Assembly (NCBI GenBank): GCA_941918925.1
Contig: OW799236.1
Location: forward strand, 98,720,562-98,784,561
Origin: Phyto melanocephala
Taxonomy: Eukaryota > Arthropoda > Insecta > Diptera > Rhinophoridae
Reading direction: 5' to 3'
Length of the DNA: 64,000 nucleotides
Shown: piece after piece, positions 1-13,900 of the stretch
How positions within the stretch are numbered: the stretch's first letter is position 1
How the letters are laid out: each line of letters opens with the position of its first letter
Made by a program: the position numbers and the translations under genes
The notes under the pieces: generated by a model
Seen by the model: only the letters and a program-made list of their open reading frames with translations
Database searches by the model: none
Told to the model about the DNA's origin: nothing

Positions 1-115
1 ATAGAGTCAATTCAAAGTAGTTGCAAATCAGTCATATTTGTACTATTTCATATAATTTTATGCATGCATAAAATTTTTGTTAGTAATTTCCATACAAAAG
101 AAATAATATGACTAC

Positions 116-140
116 ACATGCCGTGTACTAGCTGCTTAAC
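116..140 (+). repeat. Solo end of the 9.2-kb TAA-flanked MITE family
   Basis: The sequence CATGCCGTGTACTAGCTGCT followed by TAA closely matches the right terminal repeat of the element at 9195-9502. No left partner is visible here, so this is a truncated relic or a chance survivor next to the repeat starting at 151. Confidence 0.4.
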
Positions 141-150
141 ATATTTATTT

Positions 151-417
151 ATTATACCCTTCACCTGTGGTGCACAAGGGTATATATAGCTTTGTCATTC
201 CGTTTGTAAATTCTACAATTTTCATTTCCGACCCCATAGAGTAACACAGTTAACTACGTATAAATTCAAAATCAGGGATGGCGTCGAAAATAATAGGGTA
301 AAATGGGATATAACATGAAATATAGGTTAAGCTACGATGTGGAATTATACCTATTTACATGATGGTGAAGGGTATTATCAGATTCGGCACAGCCGAATAT
401 AGCGCTCTTACTTGTTT
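151..417 (-). mobile_element. Dispersed CAAGTAAGAG-family element, short copy
   Basis: Read on the minus strand it starts with AAACAAGTAAGAGCGCTATA and ends with AGGGTATAAT. Just inside are the conserved near-palindrome ATTCGGCTGTGCCGAAT and the block ACCCCATAAAGT-like/TTTCATTTCCGAC near the other end. The interior resembles the copy at 40474-41462. It has no open reading frame and is non-autonomous. It lies in the last Wdr59 intron. The superfamily is not established. Confidence 0.75.
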
Positions 418-571
418 ACTTTGAAATTTGTATTTATTTGTCGAACTTTCTGTTTTTAATTAAAATTTCAATTTTATTCAGGTTCGAGTTAATTTTTTAA
501 CATTCTTATTATTACAAAGAATTTCTTATTGAATTGCGATAAATGAAAGAATAAACTGAAAAAGTATGTTT

Positions 572-630
572 TGCCGACAATAGCCGAGTGGAATGCATTT
601 TAAAAACCCGCTACGATTTCGTCATAAGTT
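572..630 (-). repeat. Degenerate hammerhead-ribozyme repeat
   Basis: On the minus strand the 3' half AAAATGCATTCCACTCGGCT is intact, but CTGATGA has become CTTATGA and GAAA has become TAAA, so the catalytic core is dead. The downstream flank (plus-strand positions about 470-570) keeps TATTCTTTCATTTATC and TTCTTTGTAATAATAA, as at 16.4 kb. This shows that a repeat unit of about 150-200 bp moves with the motif. Confidence 0.65.
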
Positions 631-932
631 AATTGAATTCAGTAATTAATTGGTTTCCTTTTTTTCATATTTTCTTACCACGACGAGTTGAGGTCGAAAT
701 CTACCCAACAGCAACCCTTTTTCTTTTGTTTGTCATTATATTTACTTTAAACGTAAGTCTTAAGTTAAGATTTCATGCAAAACAAAAACGTATAACTCGT
801 ATTAACAAAATGGTGGCTCATTTAAATTTTTGTATAATAGATAACAGATATTTTAAATATGAAAACAGAGTATACAACTAAAAGGACTTCCAATGGATCT
901 TCAAATATATTTTCATGCAAACGAGTAGTAGT

Positions 933-1002
933 GAAAATTGTACAAATTTCACACGGAATGGCAAACCTATATATACCCTTACCCTCACTGTGAAAGGGTA
1001 TA
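933..1002 (+). mobile_element. 3' tail fragment of CAAGTAAGAG family
   Basis: Only the conserved 3' end is present: GAAAATTGTACAAATTTCAC, then CTATATATACCCTTACCC, CTCACTGTGA and AAGGGTATA. It is truncated on the left. The inverted-repeat element at 1019-1151 follows almost immediately. Confidence 0.6.
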
Positions 1003-1018
1003 GAGAAAAAGAAGAAAC

Positions 1019-1151
1019 AGGGGCCGAATTACGACATTCGAACGTGATCGAAATTGTAAAATTCTTATTTGAATCTCTATACCTAAAGCACAGCGAACTC
1101 GATCGTTCGAGTAAAATTTCGATCGTGATCGAATGCCGTAATTCGGCCCCA
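1019..1151. mobile_element. Short MITE with ~35-bp inverted ends
   Basis: The left end GGGGCCGAATTACG is mirrored by CGTAATTCGGCCCC at the right end. The mirror extends inward through CATTCGA, CGTGATCGAAATT and their complements. About 130 bp in total with a short AT-rich middle and no coding capacity. A lone related end, TGCCGTAATCTGGCCCC, is at about 1600-1618. A target duplication could not be fixed. Confidence 0.65.
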
Positions 1152-1734
1152 GTTTAATTTTAATTATAATATTTACAAGAAAAAAAAAACTGGAATAAAT
1201 TATTGCAAGTGCAAATGAAAAATTTATCTGTTGGAAACTAATCATAATTTTTAAACCAAAATTATCTTCAGCAATGGGGTCGATCTCCGCTTATTGTATC
1301 TCCGGACATTGTATTCGTCCGATTTGGTATGTGTACTGAAATCGTGCAATTTGAAGCCGTTGTATTTTACTTTTTAGGATTTCTTAAAACGCAGGCCACA
1401 AACTACAGCGGCCCTTAAAAACAATGTTACACATGCGCTGGATATGGCTTCGATACGCCTTTCAAACGAATACAATTTTTCAGTAATGTACCACACACAC
1501 ACACTTTGTTTTATTTAAATTAAATGATAGAAATCGCATAATGAAAGACTCGTTAATATAAATGGTAATCGGAATTTTAAAAATTTTCATACAATCCTAT
1601 GCCGTAATCTGGCCCCAGAAAAACGAATTGAATTGAAAACCCCGAAATATGTATGTTAATTCTGAGTATTACTTTTAAAAACAGAAAAAAAAACGGCTGC
1701 AAAAAACTATATTAAATATATACAAATAATTTAC

Positions 1735-1956
1735 CTCAAACCATTGCATCATATGAATCAAGTGACCACCGTGACCACAGGCTAAGCAAGCATTTGCAAC
1801 ACCTTTTACAGGGATGCAACATAAAACACAAAAAAGAACTGGTCGCTGACAGGATCCACAAGCTGAAGTCCGTTTTGTCTTGTTACACCCGGAACATTCT
1901 GTCACAAATTCAACACCTTGGGGCGGACATTCGCTTAATGTAGTGTGTTTTAAAAT
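1735..1956 (-). CDS. Wdr59: Wdr59 exon 8 (zinc-binding cluster)
   Basis: 74 codons with acceptor TTAAAG at 1957 and donor GAG|GTAA at 1734. It encodes ILKHTTLSECPPQGVEFV, then CSGC, CGSC, CVLC, CLACGHGGHLIHMMQWFE, a RING/zinc-ribbon type module shared by GATOR2 WD proteins. The final CxC segment known from relatives is missing and must be on a further exon. Confidence 0.92.
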
Positions 1957-4900
1957 CTTTAATAAATGGGAAACTATTACATTTACTTATTCATTAACTG
2001 TCATACTGTCATCCTCATAAACTTACCAAGGAACGAATGGTCAATAACTGCCAACCATACAATATTTCGGCATACACTTTCTTGAATTGATCAAATCGAG
2101 GTATACGAGGGCGTCGTATTAAGGAACATGCATACAATTCACTTTTCACATGCTTACTATCGACAGAGTCCAACGAGTCGGACCACGAATTGCTGCGCAG
2201 CTGTCTAAGGTAAAGAGCTACATTCGAAACAGCAACACCAATTTTTGTGGAGGGTGAAGCATGTGTATCTATTGGTAAGACTGTGTGATAAGGCGATGTA
2301 TTAAGTGTAAGATTTGGAATTTTACTGTGATAGCTGAGGTTAGATGAAGAAGCCGTATTGTTACTACCATTGTTACCAACAATGCCCACAACACCTGAAC
2401 CACAACTGCTCATAACGTTACTGCCAAAAGGATGAAAAAGACAAGCCAATATCACAGCAGTTTGCAAATCACCCTCACTAGCACAATGCCTTATTAATGC
2501 CTCTAAAAGGAACTTTTTAAACGGATCATCATGGAGAATTATTTCATGCTTTATACTATCGATTTGTGGCACATTTGGTGTTGCTATCATTTCCGCCATG
2601 GTCCAGGTTGGCAACAAGTCGTAACGACCATGATTCTCGCATATTTGACGATTTTTACGACAAGTCTCAATAATGCCCCGTTTATCCAGTGAATATTCTT
2701 TGGCCATGCTACGATTAATATTCAAAAGCTTATTGCATTCGTAGACATGCACAATGGGCGTAGAGTATGCTGGCTTTTGAATAGAACGATTCTTCGAATG
2801 TTTTGTACTCATGCGATCTTGCAAATAAAAAGAAGCATTCGAATCGCGGTGAGTATATAAGACTGGCTGAGGTCCCATAACATTGCCCAACAAACCGCCA
2901 CCATTTATGGCGGACAATGTACGTGGTGTAGTATTTTGGTGTCTTAAAGTCAAACGTTTTGTGTTGAGAATTTGGGCAAAACTGCACAGCATTCCTATTT
3001 GGTTAAAAGTAGCCGACGATGTTCTTGGAAAAGGTATACAAGCGTCATGCAAAGCACCACTCAAAGCACCTTCTAGGCGAGGAGATTGCAAACGCAATTG
3101 TAATTTATCAGAACCACCACCAGACTGCAATAAAAAGTTCATACATGTAAAAGAAAATTTCACTTTTGTATTATTTTATCTCGCATTTTCACGAAAGAAT
3201 TTTAAATATTTTCTTTATCCACTACCCAGCAAATACAAAATGATTAGGTGGCTTTAACACTTGATATCAAATATGCTTACGAGTCTTGTTTAAAACACAA
3301 CAAATGTTTATGTTTCCAATTTGATTAACATTTAATCTTTTTTGGTTTTTAAGTAGCCTTTTTGTAACAAATTATAAAAAGATCTCCAAATTCATGTATT
3401 CACTATTCTGCACAATCGTATGATTGATTCAAAGAAAAGTTCGACAAAAAAAATTCTGTTCGGCAATCGAAACAAAAAAGATGCAATAACATACGCATCG
3501 GCTATTTGCACCTAAGGGTCCACTGAGACGTATGAGTTAAAAGTTCGTTAAAATAATATTTAAATTAAAGAATGAAAATTAGTTCTTATTTTAATGTAAT
3601 TTAATAGGGATAATATCAAATAAAATTTTTGTAAAATAGCTTTTGCATATTCAAAAACCATAATCATATTCGAATTCAAAGTGGCACAAGCGCAACTTTT
3701 CTCATTTGAATATTTCTATTGCACGTTTTGTCGGGTATGCTATTTCCTCAATTGATCAATTGAAACTATCTAATTGAATATAACCTGGTAGTAAGAATTT
3801 AGTAGACGTCTACATGGCTGCACTCAAAATCCACATTCGTTCGCAGTGTTTTTCGTTTGTGTGAAATGTATTGGAATCACTGCAAAACTAAATTTCGAAA
3901 AAATACAAATTAGTGCCTTTCTACTTGTTAACATCGATATATTTTCTTTATCTTTAGAAGTCCATTGAGAGATGTACGTCTCTCAGTGTGTTTGTTGAAA
4001 TCAACTTTCAGAAGTCTCCATATGTGTTGTATGAATATTTTAAAAATATTTAGAGATTAATCGCTTTAGAATAATCTGCTGAGATATACATAAGTATTCT
4101 CTTACACAAAATTTTACATTGTTTAACTATCGGATAATTGACAGCCCTTTTTATAACTAATTATATACATACATACTTATGTATATGATGTACATACATA
4201 CCTCTAGGTCAAATCAGTCAGGGATCGGCAGAGCTATAAACAAAACTAATTTGGAATTTTTGGCATTCGCAACAAAATGGCGGATTTTATATTTTTAAAT
4301 TTACGATGTCATCTTTAACTAAATTGCTGATTAAATATTTTTCAACACCCTACTTTGTGTTTGCTGGGTAGTTATAGCGGTTTTGTTGCACAAATATTGC
4401 CTTAGAGTCAAAAGGTTTGTTGGTTTATTCAGCAATTTTTGACAATTTTTCAAAAGTTTTTTTACTGGATTTCGTTTGTTTACACAAAATCCGGTAAATA
4501 AGAGCACAAGTGACAATTACTAAGTATTTTAAAGTTTTTTTCTGGAATATTTTCAACTTGAAAAATTTATTATCTATTTAATTTATTTTAATTTAAATAG
4601 CAAGGTTTTAAAACCATAGAGCCAGGGTATCCCACACAGGTTCAGTATCCGTAAGTCAACCTATACCTTCATATAGGAAGTCGGAGTTGAACGCCAAAAT
4701 ATTGTTTTTAAAAGTTTTGCAGAGGTTAATTAAGACTTCGGGTAACTGTATCTCTGTACCGCTAACCGACGCTACGCAATTAACCAATGCGAGAGTGAGA
4801 CGAAAAACTCTCGAAGTCAAATGAAAAGGTACGGGCGGATTGTCTTTATTCGACAACGACAATGACGCGCGAGTTCTTGACCCGACCTGAAATGGGACTC

Positions 4901-7900
4901 GTTAAAAAATTTACTGAGAAAAACATGTTTTGAAATGTAAACAAATAAATCGTCGTGATTCAGCTCTGGTCGGGTCAAGAGCTCGCGCGTTTTTGCCATT
5001 ATCGTTTAATGGCAATCAGGTTTTTATCTGACTTCGAGAGTTTTGCGTCTCACTCTCATGTGGTTAACTGTGTGGTGTCGCGTAACTGTGCTTTGGATAC
5101 AGTTTCCAGACTGTTCTACAGTTAACCGCGTGTTTTCGTTTTAATTGGAGGAGTACCAAATAAACTCAATTTACTTGTGACTGGAGGAGTACCATATAAA
5201 CTCAATTTACTTGTGACTGGAAGAGTACCATAAAACTCAGCAGTAAATATTTTTCAGACGTCTCCGACTTCCTATACAATGGTATAGGTCTGCCTGCGGT
5301 ACCTGAACCAAAGTTTTGTAACTGGAGGAGAACCAATAAACTCAATTTTTATTTATTGTTCGAGTGTCTCCGACTTTCTATACAGAGGTATAGGTCGACT
5401 TGCGGTGCCTGAATCAACGTTTGTAACTGGAGGAGAACCATTAAACTCAATTTTATGTATTGTTTCAATGTCTCCGACTTCCTATACAGAGGTATAGGTC
5501 GTTCCACGGAGAAGGAACTTAGTGAATACCCTAGCTTTTTGGTTATGTACCTCTGCGATTAAAATTTAAAAAACAAAAAATAAATAAAAAATAAACAAAT
5601 AAATAAAATAAGAGGGACCAAAGTTTGCAACCTTAAATTTTTTTATAAATCAATTTAAAAATATTTTATTAAATAAATATATATAAAAAAATATATTAAG
5701 TTTAGTAGCTTCTTAAAATATTTAAAAACTGTTTTCCTTAATTTTTTAATTTATTTATATTTCGTTTTGAGTTGTAGAAATGTTTAGTGTTTGTTTTAGT
5801 AATTTTTTTTAATAACTTATTTTTACTCAGTTACTGGACTTTTCTTGGAAAAGTAAACGAATGTAATGGAAATTTAAATAGTCCTTAAAGACAAAGAATT
5901 CTGTCAATAAGAATATAATAGAAGACTGAAAACTTCTTTTTTTTCAACCAAATTCTGGTGCGATATGATTAATAATATTGTTTGTTAATGATTACTTACC
6001 TTTTTCATTGCAGTTACAAGTGCTCTCAAACACTGTTCCAAACAGGTGCGTGACTTCTTTACGCGTGTCAAGGCATTTGTCTTAAGCACCTTCATCATTA
6101 ATCTGGTTAGATTTTCGTGGATTGTAGTACCAGAACAGAAAGAAAATTCTGGGTATACATTAGGGCTGGGATATTCGGTAGGAAAGGTGATTTGCAAAAC
6201 TATAACATGACCACCGGCCGATATATTAAAAATGGCGTAACGTTTGATAGCATCCAATACATCAACTTGAATGTGCGGCATGTTGGTGTTTAGCAACGAA
6301 AACTCGTGATGCAAAGAACAAGTGGGTTGATCGGTTAGGGATCTTGCAACCGTAGCTTCTTCTTTACGCGTATTATATGTTGGGGTGTGTAGTGATATGA
6401 CAGGTGGCGGCGAACGGGAACGTTCAGCGTTTGATATATGCAATGCATCGATTGTTTCAAGAGGTAATGATGCTGCCGCTGATTGCGTGTAAAGCTCTGT
6501 TGATTTTTGAAATGATGATGAATGCTCGGGTTGAAATTTAGTAGGCGTTTCAATTCGTACATCTTGCGTCATATCGAAATTTTCATTCGAGTCGTTGTCT
6601 GGTTCACAGTGCTTTAGCATTTTATCATCAATTTTCCAAACTCGCAACGAACGATCACGTGACCATGTTACTAATTCCTAACAATAACATTGAATAATTG
6701 AAATCAAAATAAACACTCTAAAAAATACATACAATTTCCGTTTGACTAGAGCGGTTCGGACGCCAAGCAAAATCCAGTATAACGTCTGTGTGTCCCACAA
6801 AGGAACAAACTGGATCATTTTGTTTGCTATTGCTCCACAGTAATAAGCTATTTTCGCCACGACCTAAATGTGGCACCACTATACTAACCAAACCATTACC
6901 GATTGGCTATCGTCCGTCGATGATATTATTATTATTAATTTTATGTATATAAATACATACATACATATCGAACCCTTTGTGCGAAATTATTGTATGTTTT
7001 AAAAAACTAAATTTTACAGAACTTTTTTTTGTTCTTCTTGCTTGCTTTTGTTCTAATTGCTAATTAATTACAATATCCGACTATCTATATATATAAAAGT
7101 GAAATTCTTTCTGTGTGTGTTATCTATAGACTCTGAAACCGTTAAGCCGATCGGACTCAAACTTCGGCAAGTTTTTATACATATTCCAGGGAGTGTTTAT
7201 GGGTGATAAAAAGTTGGCGGGATTACGCCCATAAAAAATAAGTTATAATTTTTAGCTACTTGCACTTGACCGATATTTCTGACACTTTGCATACATATTG
7301 AACTCTCATAATTATGCAATTTCGTGATTAGAAAAGTGGGCAGTGCCACACCTATAACAAATAAGTTATAATTTTTAGCTACTTTCACTAGATCGATTTA
7401 TCTAAAACTTTGCACACATATTGAGCTGTCATAACTTTACAATTTCGTGATTAGAAAAATGGGCAGTGCCACGCCCATAAAAAAATTAAAATTTTCAGCT
7501 TCTTGCAGTTAAAATTCAGAATGCATTTTTATTCATTAAGGGGCGTCGCAACAATTTTTTTGGAACAAAGATAATATCTTGCCCTTGTTTTGTAAGGGTG
7601 TTTTGGTAGGTTTTAAATTTAGGATATTTTTTTTGCGCCAAAGCATATTTTATTTGTAATCTTTTAACTGAATTCTGCACAAAATCTTATCTCTGCTTGT
7701 CTCATTATAACCGTTTAATGGTAACAACAGAAGGCGTTAAACGTAAAAATTTATAAAATAAATTATTATTTTGTCGTTTTTTTGTCTATTCCAATTTTAA
7801 TAAAAAATTATTTAAATTGCATTCTGGTAAGCATTTTATAAGGAATATGTTGTTCATTACAAGGCATAATCTTAATCTGCTATGGTCCATTGCAGAGTAT

Positions 7901-10900
7901 ACAATGTATTTGTATATAATAATTTACATATAATTTTTTTATGTTATAATTCTATAAAAAATAATTTAAATTTTATTAAATGAGCTTGAGTTTTTTATCA
8001 TGGGTCAAAAATGTACAACTGTGCTTTAAAAAAAGTAAAGGTAAAACGAAAATAGGAATGCAAAGCAGACTCAAAAAGAATAAATTTCACTTACAGTTAT
8101 ATTCTTATATTTAGTTTACTGCATCTATTTGGTTTTAACTTTATTTCTAATTGTTTTTCGCACTCAAGAAAAATCGATAATGTAACATTCCCTAAAATTA
8201 AATTTGAATTTTTTTCTGTAACAAAAGTGATAATCGCGATATTATTTTACATACAACAATTTTTCACAAATAAGTCGATATATACATGTATTACTGATTT
8301 CAATTTCTTACCGTATATCTTGCCCTCCATACAGGCGATATTGTCGTTATTATTTTTTCAGCTCTCCTCGGATTATTGATATCAAAATATTTTACAGTTC
8401 CATCTTGACTAGCTGTAGCTAAACAAGTTTCTCTAAGATGACTCCAATTTATACCATGAACTCTGTAATTTTTCAAAATAAATAATTAAAAATATCGTTA
8501 TATAGGGCATATCCATAAATGTATTAATGCCCAGCATTATAAATGTAAACTTTTACGACAGAAAATAAAATGATAAAGTAGACATACACGATAGCGGCAG
8601 CACTTTCAACTCTTGGCACAAAATAATATTGATAAAATCTTAAATGTCGTGATGCAGTGCAAAAATGCATTTACGAACATACGAGTGCACATATCGCTTA
8701 CTGAATATAGGAACGCACTTAAAAAATAATTCAAATTAATTAATTTGGATTTTTCTTCAACTAAATAAAATTTTAAGTTGAGAAAATAAAAATTTATTAA
8801 TAGCCCAGCAAAAAAAAAAAATAGAACTAATTTACATTTGCAAGACTTCAATAGTGCGAAAGTATTCTAAATAATTTAAAACAAGTAACAGTGCTATATT
8901 CGGCCGTGCCAAATCTTATATACCCTTCACAACGTGTAGTCATGCAATAACAATATTTTGTATCACAATTCATCTCATAAAATACGTACGTACATACATG
9001 TAAAAAACATACATAAATACATATAAAAAAATACCTTTGTAAAATTAATAATTGAGTATGTTTCTAAAAAAAAATTTAAAAAAAAAAAATTACAAAAAAA
9101 TTCTTTTAGAAAGATTAAAAAAAAATAATAAAAATATAAAAAATAAAAAAAAAATTTTTGGCTCAACTAGGATTCGATGCCGCGTTTACTCTAAAGGCTA
9201 TCACACACGGCATGTTTTTTACATCTGACTTTAAAAATTGTGAGACATATGTAAATCTACATGTCTGTCAAAATTGTACTTTTACGCTGACTGCTAAGCA
9301 GCAGCAGAGATTTCTGCCAACGGCTGATATCACATGTTTTGACAGAAGAAAATAGAGCGCACCGTAATTAAAATGTTGTCAGATGTCTCAACACATGTTT
9401 TTTTACAGAAGTAATGTTTTAAAGGTAACACACGACATGTTTGTATTAGCAGTGGAGAATTTGACAAGTCAGATGTAAAAAACATGCCGTGTATTAGCTC
9501 CTTAACCAGTATATATGTATGTTGTTGTTGTAATTGTGAAAAAAAAAACGAGGTGGTTGTGGTTTTTTGCTCATATCTCAGAAAGTTATAGGGCGATTGT
9601 GCTGAATTTCAATAGCGATTCATTCCCGGATATTTCCAAGATATTGATACCATACACAGATCTAAGGAACATTTATTGCTTCTAAAAGTTGATTTCAACA
9701 ATTACACACGGACAGACGGTCAGGGCTTAATCGACTCCTAAATTCATAAGCTTTTAGAAAATATATACTTTACGGGGTCGGAAATGAAAATTGTAGAAAT
9801 TACAAACGGAATGACAAAGCTATATATACCCTTGTGCACCACAGGTGAAGGGTATAAAAATGCAAAATAATTTGTCATAAATGACGTGCTTTAAAATTAA
9901 TACAGTCATGGTAAATATCTTTACTTTAAAATTAATTTTAAAAGTCAAATATCTGAAATAATTCATGTTAACCAACAACACTAACTAATGAAACATCGAA
10001 TTTTTTTATCTAGTTTGGATAAGTTTTAAGCACCTATTAGAATAGAGTATAGTTCATTATTATATTTATGTAAACACGTAATAAGACACTTATGCTAAAA
10101 GTATTTTCACCTAAATTAAATCACTTCATTACCAGTTGAATCTCTGCAAAATTTCTTCTTTGACATAGTTTTTTTTTTTGCTGGGAATTAGCTTGTGCCC
10201 GCAACTTCGTATGCGTAGTTATCGACACGAAAGGTAGCCTCTCTATGTAATAATTCAGGGTTTTATCTAAACATTCACATTTAAAAATCAGTAGGATATT
10301 GTTAAATAAATTAAATTAATAGCCCGTAAGGATTTTCTATTCGGCCAACAAAATACAATTTTTGATTTTACTTTTTATTTGAATATTCCTGTGACAATAA
10401 GAAAATAATTGTTCGGTATAACTTACTAAAAATTAAAAACAAGAAATTGTCAACTTAGAAATAAATTCACAAGCATTTCAACACAAATATCTACACATTT
10501 CTTTAGCTTAGACTAAAAATAATTAACTTTTGTTACTAGAGAGATCGATTATTTTATACAAAAAAAGATTTCGTTTAAAAATGAAAAATAAACCCCGGTT
10601 AACGATTTTTTTTAAATTGAGATAACTAAATCTAATCTCATAAAAGTTGTCAAATAATTAATGGTTTCGAATTATTACAACAAAAATATTTAAAAACAAG
10701 TAAGTGTACTATATTCGGCCGTGCCGAATCTTATATACCCTTCACAACGTGTAGTCATGCAATAACAATAGTTTGTATCACCATTTATCTCATGAAATAC
10801 ATACATATATGAAAACATCCCATTGTAAAATTATAAATTTACGTATGTATGTAAAAAAAAAAAAATAAAAAAATAATAGAAATATAAATAATATATAAAA

Positions 10901-13900
10901 TTAAAATAACAAAAAAAAAAAATAAAAGTATATAAGATAAAAAAATAATAAAAATATAAATACATATGTATATAAAATAAAAAATATAAAAAATATTAAA
11001 AAAAATAAATTAAAAATTTTATTTGGCTCACTTGGAATTTACTCTAACCAGTATAGGTACCACGTTTGTATGGATGTTGTTGATGTATTAAAAAAAACGA
11101 GGTGGCAGTGGTTTTTTGCTCATATCTTCGTTGTTTATTTACCGATGTTTCTGATCAATACCGATCTACTCCCGAAATTTTCCAATATTTTAATACCTCA
11201 CCCGGGTCCAGACCATGTCGGGGGGCTTCAAAAAGTTGATTTCAACAATTACACACGGACAGACTGACAGAGCTTAATCGACTCCCCTATTCATAAGCTT
11301 TCATAAAATATATACTTTATGGGGTCGGAAATGAAAATTGTAGAAATTTCACACGGAATGACAAACCTATATATACCCTTTTTCACTGTTTGAAGGGTAT
11401 AAAAAGTCAAAGAGTAATACCATTTGAAGTAACTGGATAAAAAAAATCGGTTAATTCAATATTCGAAAATTGACTTTTATAATGACCGACATCAGCAAAG
11501 CTATAAACCTATTTAAAACTGGTCGAATAAATACCGTTCAATCTCACATGTTTCATTTCAATTGTATGTATGTGCATATGTATGTATGCATTTAACGAGA
11601 TATTTCTACAAACCTATTTAAATGTGCTGTAATATAATGTATGGGACATGAACCCTTGCGGATATCCCAAATTCGTAAATCACCATCATGTGCTGCAGCC
11701 AATAGATTGCCAGAAACACGATTAAAACCGACTTGAGTTGCTCCGGCTAGAACAATAAATATTTAAGATTATGTTAGAATGTAATATTATGTTTGGCTAT
11801 TTTCAAATTGCTATCGAAAATGTTAAGTTTTGTAAGTGCTTAAACCTGTGTGTATAACATGCTCTAATTTAATTTCTGCGCTGAAGATTTTTAATTTTAG
11901 GTTCTCTTACCCAATGCCTACCTTCTTAGATTTGTTAAACTATCTTGAAGATGACTATTATGAAAAGCCATATGAAAAAAAACACTTTTTCTGCTTTAAA
12001 TATAGTTATTTGATAAAAGTACAATAGGTTCGTTAGTTTTCTTAAATATTATGACAACTTTTCAAGAATTGCGTTCATTTACACAAAATACAGTAAATGA
12101 GAACACAAATTGAGTTCCAGTTTTTTTACTGAGAATTTCAAAGTTTATGCTCGATATATGTAAACAAATATATAAAATTAGAATGACCAAATATTTTTGT
12201 CTTAAATCTATATTTATAAAAATGGTGTAAAAAATGTATAGTAAATTATAAAATGAGAACGGGTGGGCCGATTTCCGTAAAATTTTTTGTCAGTTGTTCG
12301 TGTTTTCGAGGAGAAGGTTTTTACCTCCGGAAATGTCGGAAAATCGAGTTTTTGTATGAAATTTTGTGTGAAATGGTTTTTTAACCCAAAAAAAAAATAT
12401 AAAGTTCTTAGCCAAAATCCTATAGAAGGCGTTATACGTTGACTTAGACAGGTGTCATTTTGGCATTGTAATTTTCTACAGTAAATGTGCTATTTTTCTT
12501 GCATTAAAATTGAAATTCAGTGCAATATTTATCAAAACATTCATTCTTAAAGAAAATAATAAAAGTTTGTCTGAATGTTAAAAATTGGGGCTAGGCGAAG
12601 TTCGCCGGGTCCGCTAGTATTATTATTAATCAATTAAAAAATACTTTAAAAAAGTGTATTGAAGTAGAAAAATTTACAAAAAGTGAAATATAAAAACATA
12701 AACATATTTTAATTCGTAGCTTTTTAAAAATCAAAAAAAAATGTTTTTCTTTCTGGCTTTTTTTATTTAAACTTTGTTTTGAGCTGTATAGAAGATGTGT
12801 GGGTTGTCCGGTCAAGGAAATACAATGCTCTTATTATAGAAAAAAAGCAAGAACCAGCCGATAGTGTCCGTCCAGAAGGGATGTCCTCTTAAGGGAAGTA
12901 TAATATATTAAAATAATTTTTTGTTCATTTTATATGTTTTTATAATTTTTTTAAATTCTATTATAATTTTTAAAATAAATTGAACAAAATACATTGAAAC
13001 AATATGTTTTGTTTTGTTCCATACAAAAAAGTTAAAAAAAATTTGCAAAGGAGATTTTATTAAAAACAATTAGTTTTAAGTTCAAAGTTTGTAGATTTTT
13101 AAATTCACTCAAAAATTATGACAGCAAGTGACTGTGGATTACTCAAAATGAAATCCTTAACATTTGTGAAAATGAAAAGATAATTAATTAAATACTTGTC
13201 GAAAAATTGGCATCGCCGCTCAGTAGTTTTTTTCACTTTATTCGCTTAATTGCTTTTTTGTAAACGGACCAAATCAAGTAAAGTTCAGTTACATTTTTTT
13301 ACAAAATTTTAAACTATTTTGAGTTAACGAACCAGCCTCTTATATTTTAATGAAAAGGGATTTAACGAATTAAATTTTTTTTTAAATTCTGAAAATCTGA
13401 CAAAATTTTAAGGCGTCAGAAATTTTGGAAACACCCATATAGTTTTTACCGCTTATATGCACCTCGCTTATTTGCATTTAACAAATACATGCATCCTAAC
13501 ATGAGCAATTTTTAATTAGTATTAAATGTATTAGTAATTAGTTGTAAATGCATTTCTCGCTTATAAGAACAAAAAACGGTGCAAATAAGCGATAAATATT
13601 GTACGCATTTTTACCTTTACAAAATGCTAAGAATTATTTTTCCGTAAATATTATTATGCGGAAAATAGAACAGATTGTTAAGGGAATGATTTTAACTTAC
13701 ACATGCAAACAGCACTAAATGATAATGTTGGTTTACGAGAGTCTCTCAAGTCCCATATGTGAGAGAAGGTATCAATTGAACAGCTGGCCAATAGATTAGG
13801 ATTTTTTCCATGCCAGTCGATGTCTGTAACCATGCGCGTATGACCACGAAGTGAATGAATATATCGCGGTTCAGCTGCACCCCAAGTTACAACATCAATA

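Noticed and set aside
1..1734. Last Wdr59 exon within the window
   Set aside because: I searched the minus strand for a CxC-rich tail with a splice acceptor and found none.
2015..3163. Wdr59 exon 7 as a separate 382-aa gene starting at 3163
   Set aside because: The first 13 codons lie before a clear splice acceptor (3125), and the family alignment continues from exon 6.
2883..3257. 124-codon plus-strand frame
   Set aside because: It is the shadow of Wdr59 exon 7 on the opposite strand.
10180..10290. A separate retroelement end at GCTTGTGCCCGCAACTTCGT
   Set aside because: Single occurrence, no boundaries, and no coding remnant.
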